Made by a program: the position numbers and the translations under genes. The notes under the pieces are model-generated. The model was not told the DNA's origin and did no database searches. It saw only the letters and a program-made list of their open reading frames with translations. DNA of 7,373 nucleotides from Avoscillospira sp045580485. Lineage in GTDB: Bacteria > Bacillota > Clostridia > Oscillospirales > Oscillospiraceae. Location of the stretch: NCBI GenBank assembly GCA_045580485.1, contig JAZNNW010000115.1, positions 1-7,373 on the forward strand. The letters are read 5' to 3'. Below, piece after piece: positions 1 through 6,436 of the stretch; positions within the stretch are counted from its first letter, which is position 1; each line of letters begins with the position of its first letter.

Positions 1-1
1 T

Positions 2-808
2 GATATCACTTGGGAATATTCAGACCACCTCGTTATTGACCGTGAAACCGAAACAATAGAGGATGTTTTGAAACTTGCCGAACAATGTGATGTAACACGC
101 AAATATCATGTTGCCGAAGGTGTAACCTCATTCTTGGATGATTTGGATATCGAAGGCTTGTTTACCGAATTTAACGAATCGGAAAAAGATGCGCTTCCTT
201 CTCCCGAAGGAACTGCGGTCTATGAGGTTAAAGTAGAGTTCCATCGCCAAGAACCTCGTATAATCTCAGGTACCTATGACAAACAAGGATTGCCTAAAGA
301 TTGGCCGGAATTCATTGAAGACCTTTATGGATTTATTTCGTTCTATGGCTTTGGCGAAATGTTTGATGAAAAACAATACGCAAAAACTTACAGAAAAAAG
401 AACGATTACATTTTTTTGAGTGTTAAATTTGGTGGTTACGGTAAGCCCTATTATTACCTTACCGATGACGATACCATTCAAGTTGGCGACCAAGTTGAAG
501 TACCGGTCGGCTCAGATGGAACAGAACGAATCGTAACCGTATCAAAAAAAGAATACTTTTCAGAAGGTAAACTCCCGATGCCGATAGAAAAAGTAAAATC
601 AATACTTGGTCGCTTTATTCCACCCAAGGAAAATGAGGACGGTGAAAAGTTTATTTACTGTCCCATGTGTGAAAAAGCGATAAGTTCAGATGTTTGCTAT
701 GATATTCTCTATGATCCGCTTATAGATGAAATCCCCGGCATAATTACAGAGGAAGAACTTGAAGCCAAAAGAGAGATATGTGAGCGTTGTAAATATCACG
801 ATGACTAA
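2..808 (+). CDS. Unrecognised protein with C-terminal zinc-ribbon-like cysteines (5' end outside window)
   Basis: The frame is open from base 2 to the TAA at 806-808 (268 residues visible) and the start lies left of the window. A TTG at 68 could be read as a start, but the 22 codons before it are open and protein-like and no SD precedes it. The visible part is rich in acidic and aromatic residues. Around residues 150-172 a short beta-rich stretch contains YYYLTDDD followed by VGDQVEVPVG, which looks like a small beta-barrel. The C-terminus carries cysteines at about 220, 223, 232, 260 and 263 (CPMC and CERC), a probable zinc site. The nuclease-helicase gene starts 29 bases downstream, so co-transcription is likely. 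I do not recognise a named family; function is unknown. Confidence 0.8.
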   Translation, partial: DITWEYSDHLVIDRETETIEDVLKLAEQCDVTRKYHVAEGVTSFLDDLDIEGLFTEFNESEKDALPSPEGTAVYEVKVEFHRQEPRIISGTYDKQGLPKDWPEFIEDLYGFISFYGFGEMFDEKQYAKTYRKKNDYIFLSVKFGGYGKPYYYLTDDDTIQVGDQVEVPVGSDGTERIVTVSKKEYFSEGKLPMPIEKVKSILGRFIPPKENEDGEKFIYCPMCEKAISSDVCYDILYDPLIDEIPGIITEEELEAKREICERCKYHDD

Positions 809-837
809 CAAAAAGTCTTAATGAAAAGGAGTAAAAT

Positions 838-3759
838 ATGCTGTTTGCTTATGACCACGAAGACAATAGAATCTTTATTGAAGATACTCACAGCAATAGT
901 GAATACTTTTGTCCTTATTGTGGTGCGCCTCTTGTAACCAAAAAAGGTGAAATCAGACAGCACCATTTCGCCCACAAATCTCATCATTTATGCTCGGACA
1001 CTTGGGAAAGAGAACGCTCCTATGATATTTCGCCTTGGCATAACGAATGGCAAAATGAGTTTCCAAGAGATAATCAAGAAATCAAACTCGTGTTTGGAGA
1101 AACTCGGCATCGAGCTGATGTAATGATCGGAAGAACTGTTATCGAGTTTCAACACAGCATAATGCCGGTCAAGTTTTTTGATGAACGCAATAACTTTTAT
1201 CATAATTTAGGATACAAGGTCATTTGGTTATTCGACTTATCATCGCTTTATGAAGAAGGGCAACTACACAAAGAAAAAACAGTCGAAGGATATACATTTT
1301 ATTGGAAGAACCCCAAAAAAGCATTTAATAATTACGATGTGAAAAGCGGTTGTATTGATTTGTTTTTCCAATTGAAAGACGAAAAAGGCGAAAGTATTGT
1401 TCAGGTTCGAGATGTTTCAGAGTATGGTTTTGAGCAGTTTGAAACATCCAAGTGGATGAGCAAATTGGATTTTCTTAAATATGTTGGTTTATGTGACGGT
1501 GTCTGCGAACCCCCACTTAGAGAAGATCTATTAACCAATCAAAATTATTTGGCATTTAAGGAAAAATACGATATCCATTTAAATAAGCAACAAGAACGCG
1601 CACTACAGGCAGTAGATGGTGCCAACTTATTATTGGCTGTACCCGGTTCTGGTAAAACAACCGTCCTTGTGGCTCGTTTGGGATACATGGTAAAAGAAAA
1701 AGGTATTTCCCCTAATAAAATTCTTGCACTTACTTTTAACCGCAGAGCTGCGGAGGAAATGAAAACAAGATATAACAATACATTTGGAAGCTCTGACAAC
1801 GGAACGATTGATTTTAGAACATTGAACAGTCTTTGTTATGATATTTACATTTCGTATTGCAAGAAAAACAATCACCCGATAAAAAAGCTCGATGAAGGTA
1901 AAATCATTAATCGAATAAAAAGTAAAATATATGGTGAACAGCATCCAAATGATTATGCAACAGAAAGTGATGTTTTAGAACTGAAAACCGCATTTGCATA
2001 TATAAAAAATATGATGCTTAATGAAGAAGATATATTAGTTTTAGAAGCCGATATGTCTAAAATTAGTGAGTCCTATAAAAGATACCAAAACGCATTGAAA
2101 GAAAACAATTTAATGGATTTTGATGATCAAATGGTATTTGCATATTGGATCCTTAAAAACAACCCTTCTGTTTTGCAAAGTTATCAAAAAAGATATCAAT
2201 ATATTTGCGTAGATGAGGCCCAAGACACATCCAAAATTCAACATAAAATATTACAACTGTTATTCACGGAAAATATGTTTATGGTTGGCGATGAGGATCA
2301 AAGTATTTATGGTTTTCGTGCAGCCTTCCCTAAAGCTCTATTGAATTTTAGATACGACTATAGAAATCCATTTATTTTAAGGATGGAACGCAACTATCGT
2401 TCTACGGGCAAAATAGTCGATGCAGCTCAAAAGTTTATTTCAAAAAACAGAGGCCGTTATGAAAAAAACATGGTTGCACAGAGAGAAACTGGTGAGGATA
2501 TTTCTTTAATAACAGTTAATACTCGTGCTGAGCAATTTAAGAAATTAATAGATGTTGCAAAGGGAACAACAGGAGAAACGGCATTTTTATATCGTGATAA
2601 TGATAGTGCTGTTGTGCTTGTAGATGCATTTTTAAGAAACAAAACTCCATTTGTTCACAGAAAACCCGAAATGAACTTTTTCGGTAATAAAATCGTAAAG
2701 GACATTGCTGACTATTTAACCCTATCACTAAATCCATATGATGCCGATGCATTTGAACGAATCTGTAATAAGGGACTAATTTATCTTAAAGCTAATCCCA
2801 AAAAGTATACTGTGACAAACTCCAAGCGTAGACATATTACAGTTTTTGAAGCTTTAGACGAACAAATGGAGTATGTCAAAATGAATTACCGTTGGCGAGC
2901 TGAAGAGTTTGAAAACATAATGAAGTCGGTAAAAAGTTCAACTACAGCTAAAGCAATTGAAATTATTTGTGAAGAAGGTTATGGCAAATATGCCCGTGAG
3001 CAACATTATGATCTCGGAAAAATTGAAATACTCAAAATGCTTGCAGAAAACGAACCGAAAGCTGAAAACTTTTTAGCACACTTGAAATTCTTAGAATCTG
3101 AATTCGTAAAGGGATTTAATTCCAACAGTGAAAACCCCATTATTCTATCCACAATTCATTCAAGTAAAGGTCTTGAATATGATACAGTTTATATGGTTGA
3201 TGTCTACGATGATCGATTTCCTTCATCAAGACCGAATATTTTTAATCGTTCGAAAGATAACTCTGATGGAGAACAGGAAGAACGCAGATTATTTTATGTG
3301 GGCATAACAAGAGCAAAAAACAAACTATATCTATTCAATATAAAAACAAGATACAGTTCGTATTTAGCTGAAATGTTTCCAACTGAGGTTAATCCAAAAC
3401 AAACTGTCTCACCTGTTGCAACAAACTTTTCGCCAAGAGTTACCGTCAATTTTACGGTCAATCCTCAATTCTATCAAACTACAAACCTTGAAGAATTAAA
3501 AAAGCAACGAGAACTTGAACTTGAAAAAAGACGGAAAGAAGCCGAGGAAAAAGAGAAAAAACAGTTTGAAGTTTGCTATAACGAAGTAAAAGACAAATTC
3601 ACTCAACAGCAAGAACGCATTCTTGACCACACAGGACAACGCTGGATTAAGTGTGAGGAATGCGGTGAAATAAAACCGGATTATGATTTTGCATCCTACG
3701 GTGGCATCAATCGTGTAAATTCGGGTATTTGTTCTTGCTGCTCTCGAAAAAGGAGATAA
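838..3759 (+). CDS. CoiA-like nuclease fused to UvrD/PcrA-type SF1 helicase, with zinc-binding tail
   Basis: This is a 973-residue multidomain DNA enzyme. Residues 20-135 look like the competence-protein CoiA family: a zinc-finger-like CPYC (25-28) with HFAH (43-46), then WHNEW (67-71), RADV (D94) and IEFQ (E103, Q105), which fits a PD-(D/E)XK-type nuclease core. Residues 245-835 hold a full superfamily 1A helicase: Q motif near N249-Q252, Walker A with GSGKTT (270-275), motif Ia LALTFNRRAA, Walker B DEAQD (459-463), motif III GDEDQSIYGFR (484-494), motif IV ERNYRS (517-522), motif V TIHSSKGLE (772-780) and motif VI VGITRAK (821-827). A charged coiled coil follows (884-910), then a likely zinc site CEEC (939-942) and CSCC (965-968). 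Every catalytic motif is intact, so ATP-driven 3'-5' unwinding plus DNA cleavage is expected from the families. SD AAGGAG lies at 826-831, 6 bases before the ATG. Biological role (defence, DNA processing during transfer, repair) is inferred only. Confidence 0.93.
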   Translation: MLFAYDHEDNRIFIEDTHSNSEYFCPYCGAPLVTKKGEIRQHHFAHKSHHLCSDTWERERSYDISPWHNEWQNEFPRDNQEIKLVFGETRHRADVMIGRTVIEFQHSIMPVKFFDERNNFYHNLGYKVIWLFDLSSLYEEGQLHKEKTVEGYTFYWKNPKKAFNNYDVKSGCIDLFFQLKDEKGESIVQVRDVSEYGFEQFETSKWMSKLDFLKYVGLCDGVCEPPLREDLLTNQNYLAFKEKYDIHLNKQQERALQAVDGANLLLAVPGSGKTTVLVARLGYMVKEKGISPNKILALTFNRRAAEEMKTRYNNTFGSSDNGTIDFRTLNSLCYDIYISYCKKNNHPIKKLDEGKIINRIKSKIYGEQHPNDYATESDVLELKTAFAYIKNMMLNEEDILVLEADMSKISESYKRYQNALKENNLMDFDDQMVFAYWILKNNPSVLQSYQKRYQYICVDEAQDTSKIQHKILQLLFTENMFMVGDEDQSIYGFRAAFPKALLNFRYDYRNPFILRMERNYRSTGKIVDAAQKFISKNRGRYEKNMVAQRETGEDISLITVNTRAEQFKKLIDVAKGTTGETAFLYRDNDSAVVLVDAFLRNKTPFVHRKPEMNFFGNKIVKDIADYLTLSLNPYDADAFERICNKGLIYLKANPKKYTVTNSKRRHITVFEALDEQMEYVKMNYRWRAEEFENIMKSVKSSTTAKAIEIICEEGYGKYAREQHYDLGKIEILKMLAENEPKAENFLAHLKFLESEFVKGFNSNSENPIILSTIHSSKGLEYDTVYMVDVYDDRFPSSRPNIFNRSKDNSDGEQEERRLFYVGITRAKNKLYLFNIKTRYSSYLAEMFPTEVNPKQTVSPVATNFSPRVTVNFTVNPQFYQTTNLEELKKQRELELEKRRKEAEEKEKKQFEVCYNEVKDKFTQQQERILDHTGQRWIKCEECGEIKPDYDFASYGGINRVNSGICSCCSRKRR

Positions 3760-3763
3760 TAAT

Positions 3764-3946
3764 ATGTATCTTGCAATAGTAATTGTAATTTTGATTATTT
3801 GGGCGGTTATTGCACTAAAAGAAAAATTCACTCCACCTGCACCACCAATAGAAAATTTGGATGAGCATTTAAAACATTTATCTTCTTTGCCAGATCAAAA
3901 GGCTCGGCAAAAGTATCTTAAAAACAGAAAGCACGGTGATAAATGA
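3764..3946 (+). CDS. Small single-pass membrane protein (60 residues)
   Basis: The start ATG lies 4 bases after the helicase stop, and its SD (AAGGAG, 3750-3755) is inside the helicase's last codons, so translation is probably coupled. Residues 2-18 are a continuous hydrophobic segment (Leu/Ile/Val/Trp), a likely membrane anchor. It is followed by a Pro-rich linker (PPAPP) and a basic, helical soluble tail with several Lys, Arg and Gln residues. There is no lipoprotein cysteine. I recognise no family. The coupling suggests a membrane-tethered partner of the helicase or simply an operon passenger; the sequence cannot decide between these. Confidence 0.72.
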   Translation: MYLAIVIVILIIWAVIALKEKFTPPAPPIENLDEHLKHLSSLPDQKARQKYLKNRKHGDK

Positions 3947-4116
3947 TGCCAGTTTTAATTTTACTCGGTATAGGTGCGGTTTGTGGTGTTATAGGTGTTG
4001 TGCATAAACACAGGCCTACTAAATATAACCCGAATATGACCGAAAAAGAAAAAACTCAATTTGTCTTCGACCAAAACCAAAAGCGCATTGATAAAATAAT
4101 GAGAAAGTATAGGTGA
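3943..4116 (+). CDS. Tiny membrane-anchored protein (57 residues), stop-start overlap with upstream gene
   Basis: An ATGA overlap (3943-3946) joins this frame to the stop of the preceding gene. A second ATG at 3946 is equally possible and sits at a better distance (6 bases) from the weak GGTGA at 3935-3939. The frame runs to TGA at 4114-4116. Residues 3-20 are hydrophobic with several Gly (LILLGIGAV region), a likely transmembrane helix. A short basic stretch (HKHRP) and a charged helical tail rich in Lys, Gln and Asp follow. The layout (N-terminal helix, short charged tail, about 60 residues) matches its upstream neighbour without obvious sequence identity, so the two may act as a pair. Its own stop region (AGGTGA, 4111-4116) serves as SD for the next gene. 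Confidence 0.68.
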   Translation: MMPVLILLGIGAVCGVIGVVHKHRPTKYNPNMTEKEKTQFVFDQNQKRIDKIMRKYR

Positions 4117-4122
4117 ATAGGT

Positions 4123-4656
4123 ATGTATAAAAAGAAAACATGCGATTTGGATAATTCACCGATTATCAAAGGACATGAAACCTTTGAAGAAATGTCGCTG
4201 TTGCTTATTCTTGAAGAGAAGTTCCATGATGCCGAACTAATTGAACTGTTTATTGAGAATAATGACGATATAAAAATTGCATTGCTTCACGAAGGCGTAT
4301 ACTTCGGTATTTTCTGCCGTGCTGTCGTTTCGAAGGATATTCACTTTGATACAGCCAACAAAATTCTATATGAGAAAAATATCGAAAAAGAAAATGACCT
4401 TTTCGTGCTTCTTATCGATGATGCAGGCATTAAAATAAAAGCCAAGGAAATGGCAATCGAAGAAGTAGTAAAATATGAGCGTATCAACTATAGTGATGAA
4501 GAACTCGAAGCAATTGATTTAAAATCCAATAATCCCGATGTATATGTGCGGTGTCCTCGCTGTGGTAAGGAACTACACTATAGAGCCGTGGGAAGCTCTT
4601 ATGAAATTAGGTGTTATACAGAAGGATGCATAAAAGCAACTTTTAGAGGTATATAA
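4123..4656 (+). CDS. Unrecognised 177-residue protein with C-terminal zinc ribbon
   Basis: The ATG lies 6 bases after an SD-like AGGTGA that overlaps the preceding stop, so this gene belongs to the same operon. Residues 20-115 are mixed helix and strand with acidic patches (IEENNDD-type stretches) and no catalytic motif that I recognise. The C-terminus has a four-cysteine pattern, CPRC (144-147) and CYTEGC (164-169), consistent with a zinc ribbon that might bind nucleic acid or another protein. Similar cysteine clusters end the first gene of the window and the helicase, so the operon is enriched for zinc-binding tails. Function is unknown. Confidence 0.82.
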   Translation: MYKKKTCDLDNSPIIKGHETFEEMSLLLILEEKFHDAELIELFIENNDDIKIALLHEGVYFGIFCRAVVSKDIHFDTANKILYEKNIEKENDLFVLLIDDAGIKIKAKEMAIEEVVKYERINYSDEELEAIDLKSNNPDVYVRCPRCGKELHYRAVGSSYEIRCYTEGCIKATFRGI

Positions 4657-4670
4657 GAAAGGGAGAAACA

Positions 4671-4952
4671 ATGAAAGAATACGAAAAAATCACACAGGAT
4701 AAACTAAAAAAACTCAGCGAAGAACTTGGTATAGAGATTAGTATTGAAGTCGAACCCGATATTGAAGAACTTACCCTTGAACAATTGCAAGAATATCTCG
4801 AAGACCTTGAAGACCGGCTTAGCGAACTTGAAGATAGCGAACCCGAAGATATGGATTCTGACGAATACGATGAATGGGAAGAAAAATATAGCGAAATTGA
4901 AGACCTTATCGATGAAGTTGAAGAACGCATAGAAACACTAAGTAAAAAGTAA
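4671..4952 (+). CDS. Highly acidic coiled-coil protein (93 residues)
   Basis: SD GGGAG precedes the ATG by a short AT-rich spacer, 14 bases after the previous stop. I count 38 Asp/Glu against 10 Lys/Arg in 93 residues, a net charge near -28. Leu, Ile and Val recur with heptad-like spacing at residues 12-50 and 73-90, separated by an acidic, probably disordered link (about 54-71), suggesting two helices that could form a hairpin or dimeric coiled coil. No Cys or catalytic motif is present. An acidic surface of this kind is seen in DNA-mimic anti-restriction proteins but also in many ordinary scaffold or chaperone-like proteins, so mimicry is only a hypothesis. It is the last gene before a new promoter. 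Confidence 0.8.
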   Translation: MKEYEKITQDKLKKLSEELGIEISIEVEPDIEELTLEQLQEYLEDLEDRLSELEDSEPEDMDSDEYDEWEEKYSEIEDLIDEVEERIETLSKK

Positions 4953-4989
4953 GAATATACTTGTAAATGTAACGAAACTATTAAGGAAT

Positions 4990-5018
4990 TTGAATTGGCA
5001 TTAAATATGCGATATAAT
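4990..5018 (+). promoter_or_regulatory. Sigma-A-type promoter for the phosphatase cassette
   Basis: A -35 box TTGAAT (4990-4995) and a perfect -10 box TATAAT (5013-5018) are separated by exactly 17 bases. The expected start of transcription is near 5025, leaving a leader of about 23 nt with SD AAAGGAG before the ATG at 5048. The spacer contains a small inverted repeat, GCAT (4998-5001) and ATGC (5007-5010), where a repressor could bind, though the arms are too short to rely on. No terminator is visible between the acidic-protein gene and this promoter, so read-through from upstream is also possible. Confidence 0.75.
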
Positions 5019-5047
5019 GTACTCAAATAACAAAGGAGTGCAGAAAT

Positions 5048-5503
5048 ATGCAAGTGGATATTTACTCTCGAGAAGCAATAGAACTTTTACTCAAAAATAA
5101 CTTTCCAAACAATGTGGCAATCATATCGTTTTATGATCCACCTTCGAAACGAACCGGCGAAATTTTTCAACCAGTTGATTACGGCAACAAAGCTAACCGA
5201 GTCTTTGCAATACCTCTTCACGATATTGATATTGAAATACTTGGAGATTATGGTCTTGATTTTAACTCCTATTTTTCTGAGGTCGATGAGCTTGCAAGGT
5301 TTATTCGTAATGCGGTAGATGATGGATTGGATTTCATTTGTCAATGTGAATATGGACAAAGCAGAAGTGCTGCTTGTGCCGCCGCCATTTTAGAGTTTTA
5401 CGAGAAAAATGGTATATCCATATTTGCGGATTATCGCTATTACCCAAATCAGTTGGTTTTCAACAAAGTAAAGAAAGCATTGGAGAAAGAATATGAAATA
5501 TAG
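5048..5503 (+). CDS. Small CX5R dual-specificity/tyrosine-type protein phosphatase
   Basis: This 151-residue protein contains the cysteine-phosphatase signature C-E-Y-G-Q-S-R (C100 to R106), followed by SAACAAAIL, the helix that normally follows the phosphate loop. C100 is the expected nucleophile and R106 the phosphate-binding residue. D59 or D61 in the PLHDIDIE segment is a candidate general acid. The residue before the catalytic cysteine is Gln (CQC) where most family members have His (HC), and a second Cys (C98) lies two residues earlier. The length matches a minimal dual-specificity phosphatase. SD AAAGGAG (5032-5038) and a strong promoter lie just upstream. Its last 11 bases overlap the start of the next gene, so the two are translationally coupled. 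The substrate is unknown; a phosphoprotein or phosphorylated nucleotide/RNA is possible. Confidence 0.85.
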   Translation: MQVDIYSREAIELLLKNNFPNNVAIISFYDPPSKRTGEIFQPVDYGNKANRVFAIPLHDIDIEILGDYGLDFNSYFSEVDELARFIRNAVDDGLDFICQCEYGQSRSAACAAAILEFYEKNGISIFADYRYYPNQLVFNKVKKALEKEYEI

Positions 5504-6284
5504 TGTTGCCCACAAAGATTTACAAAAAGTATTTAATTTTCCGTCAAATAAATTTGCTGACTGTTCAATTGATTGTTTGGAAGATTATGAAAGAATTGTG
5601 TCAGGACCTGCATATAAAGATTTTACGCCAAGAACTATTGCCGGTCTTAAAAAAGAAAGCATTCAATCTGCATTAAATTGGTTAGCAAATGAACTGTATT
5701 TATATATTCATTCTGCTGATAGTGATTTTGAGATATGGCATAAAAATACTTGTTTGGAATTCTGTAAAAAAATAAATCTTTGCTATGGAAGCATCCCATA
5801 TGGAAAGGCACAAAAAATAGTTAATATGTCTTTTAAGTATTTATTTTGCCTGAACGACTCACAAAAATATGCCACAAAATTTAGAGAATGTCATATGGCA
5901 TTAGACCAGTATACTCTGTAATGGTTTATTAGATTTGTTTTAACAAAAGAGCAACATAAACACATTTCAGTTACAAAAATCAGAGAAACTTCTTGGAGTA
6001 AACTGCTATGTGGAAGCTGCGAAGAAGAATATTCATATTTATGGTTTCAAAGTGAGATCAAAAAATACTTAAAAAGCGAAAAAAGTATGTACATTTCTGA
6101 AGAAGGAGAACATCTGGGATCACTTCTTGCTGAGTTTTACATTTGGCCAGAAATGCAGTTACATATAGCTATGGAAGCCTTATATTCGCAGGGTGGTAAT
6201 GACAAGGAATTTAAGAATAAATCAATTCCCGAGAAAATCGTGGATTTGAGAGCTTTCCTTGATAAATTAGAAGTATCGATATAA
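5493..6284 (+). pseudogene. Unrecognised gene interrupted by one in-frame TAA (142 + 120 codons)
   Basis: The ATG at 5493 lies inside the end of the phosphatase gene, 7 bases after GGAG (5482-5485). The frame runs 142 codons to TAA at 5919-5921 and then, with no shift, stays open for 120 more codons to the TAA at 6282-6284. The segment after the stop is protein-like (Trp, Cys and aromatic residues, helical charge pattern) and continues what looks like a single motif: CHMALDQYTL ends at the stop and WFIRFVLTKEQ begins right after it. No SD precedes the first downstream ATG (6087), so the second half is probably not independently translated. I therefore read this as one gene of about 263 codons broken by a nonsense mutation. 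A functional shorter protein, or read-through of the UAA, remains possible. The family is uncharacterised; the AQKIVNMSFKYL and SWSK segments look like conserved blocks. It is more AT-rich than its neighbours. Confidence 0.66.
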
Positions 6285-6399
6285 CATATAGAAAACTAAA
6301 TAATTTACCTATTAAGAGTGCGCGAGAGATCAAGCTCGTTGACCGCACAGCGACCTGCCAAACGGTAAGGTGCTAATGCTTGACCGATGGGAAAATCTC

Positions 6400-6436
6400 A
6401 CGAACCTGTCGGTAACGATGGGTTCGTTCTTTTTTT
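6400..6436 (+). terminator. 12-bp hairpin with U tract, likely intrinsic terminator inside the leader
   Basis: ACGAACCTGTCG (6400-6411) pairs with CGATGGGTTCGT (6416-6427) over 12 bp, including two adjacent G-U pairs, closed by a GTAA (GNRA-type) tetraloop. TTCTTTTTTTG follows, with an unbroken T run at 6430-6436. The shape is that of a rho-independent terminator and it lies between the leader core and the downstream gene, so it could attenuate transcription. It could equally serve as a structural helix of the RNA, because the outer helix closes around it. Confidence 0.68.

Noticed and set aside
68..808. TTG at 68 as the start of the first gene
   Set aside because: The frame is open and protein-like for 22 codons upstream to the window edge and no SD precedes the TTG, so it is an internal Leu codon.
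3496..3831. Minus-strand frame rich in Phe and Leu that resembles a membrane protein
   Set aside because: It mirrors the Lys/Glu-rich coiled coil at the helicase C-terminus and the first small membrane gene; codon pattern and SDs support the + strand.
4797..4930. Imperfect GAAGAC/CTTGAAGA repeats
   Set aside because: They reflect Glu-Asp-Leu heptads of the coiled coil, not a DNA repeat array.
5019..5041. Possible hairpin GTACTC with GAGTGC hiding the phosphatase SD
   Set aside because: The predicted transcript start near 5025 leaves the 5' arm outside the RNA, and the stem is only 6 bp with a wobble pair.
4643..5053. 136-codon minus-strand frame rich in Ser
   Set aside because: It is the antisense shadow of the acidic GAA/GAT-rich coiled-coil gene; its low-complexity Ser composition follows from that codon use, and it has no SD.
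6087..6284. Separate 65-residue gene starting at ATG 6087
   Set aside because: No SD precedes it and the same frame is open back to the TAA at 5919-5921, so it is better explained as the 3' part of the interrupted gene.
6280..6313. Promoter for the leader RNA (TTGATA at 6259 with TATAAC at 6280 or TAACAT at 6282)
   Set aside because: Spacing is 15 bases for the better -10, or the -10 matches only 4 of 6 for 17-base spacing; too weak to annotate, although some promoter here is plausible.
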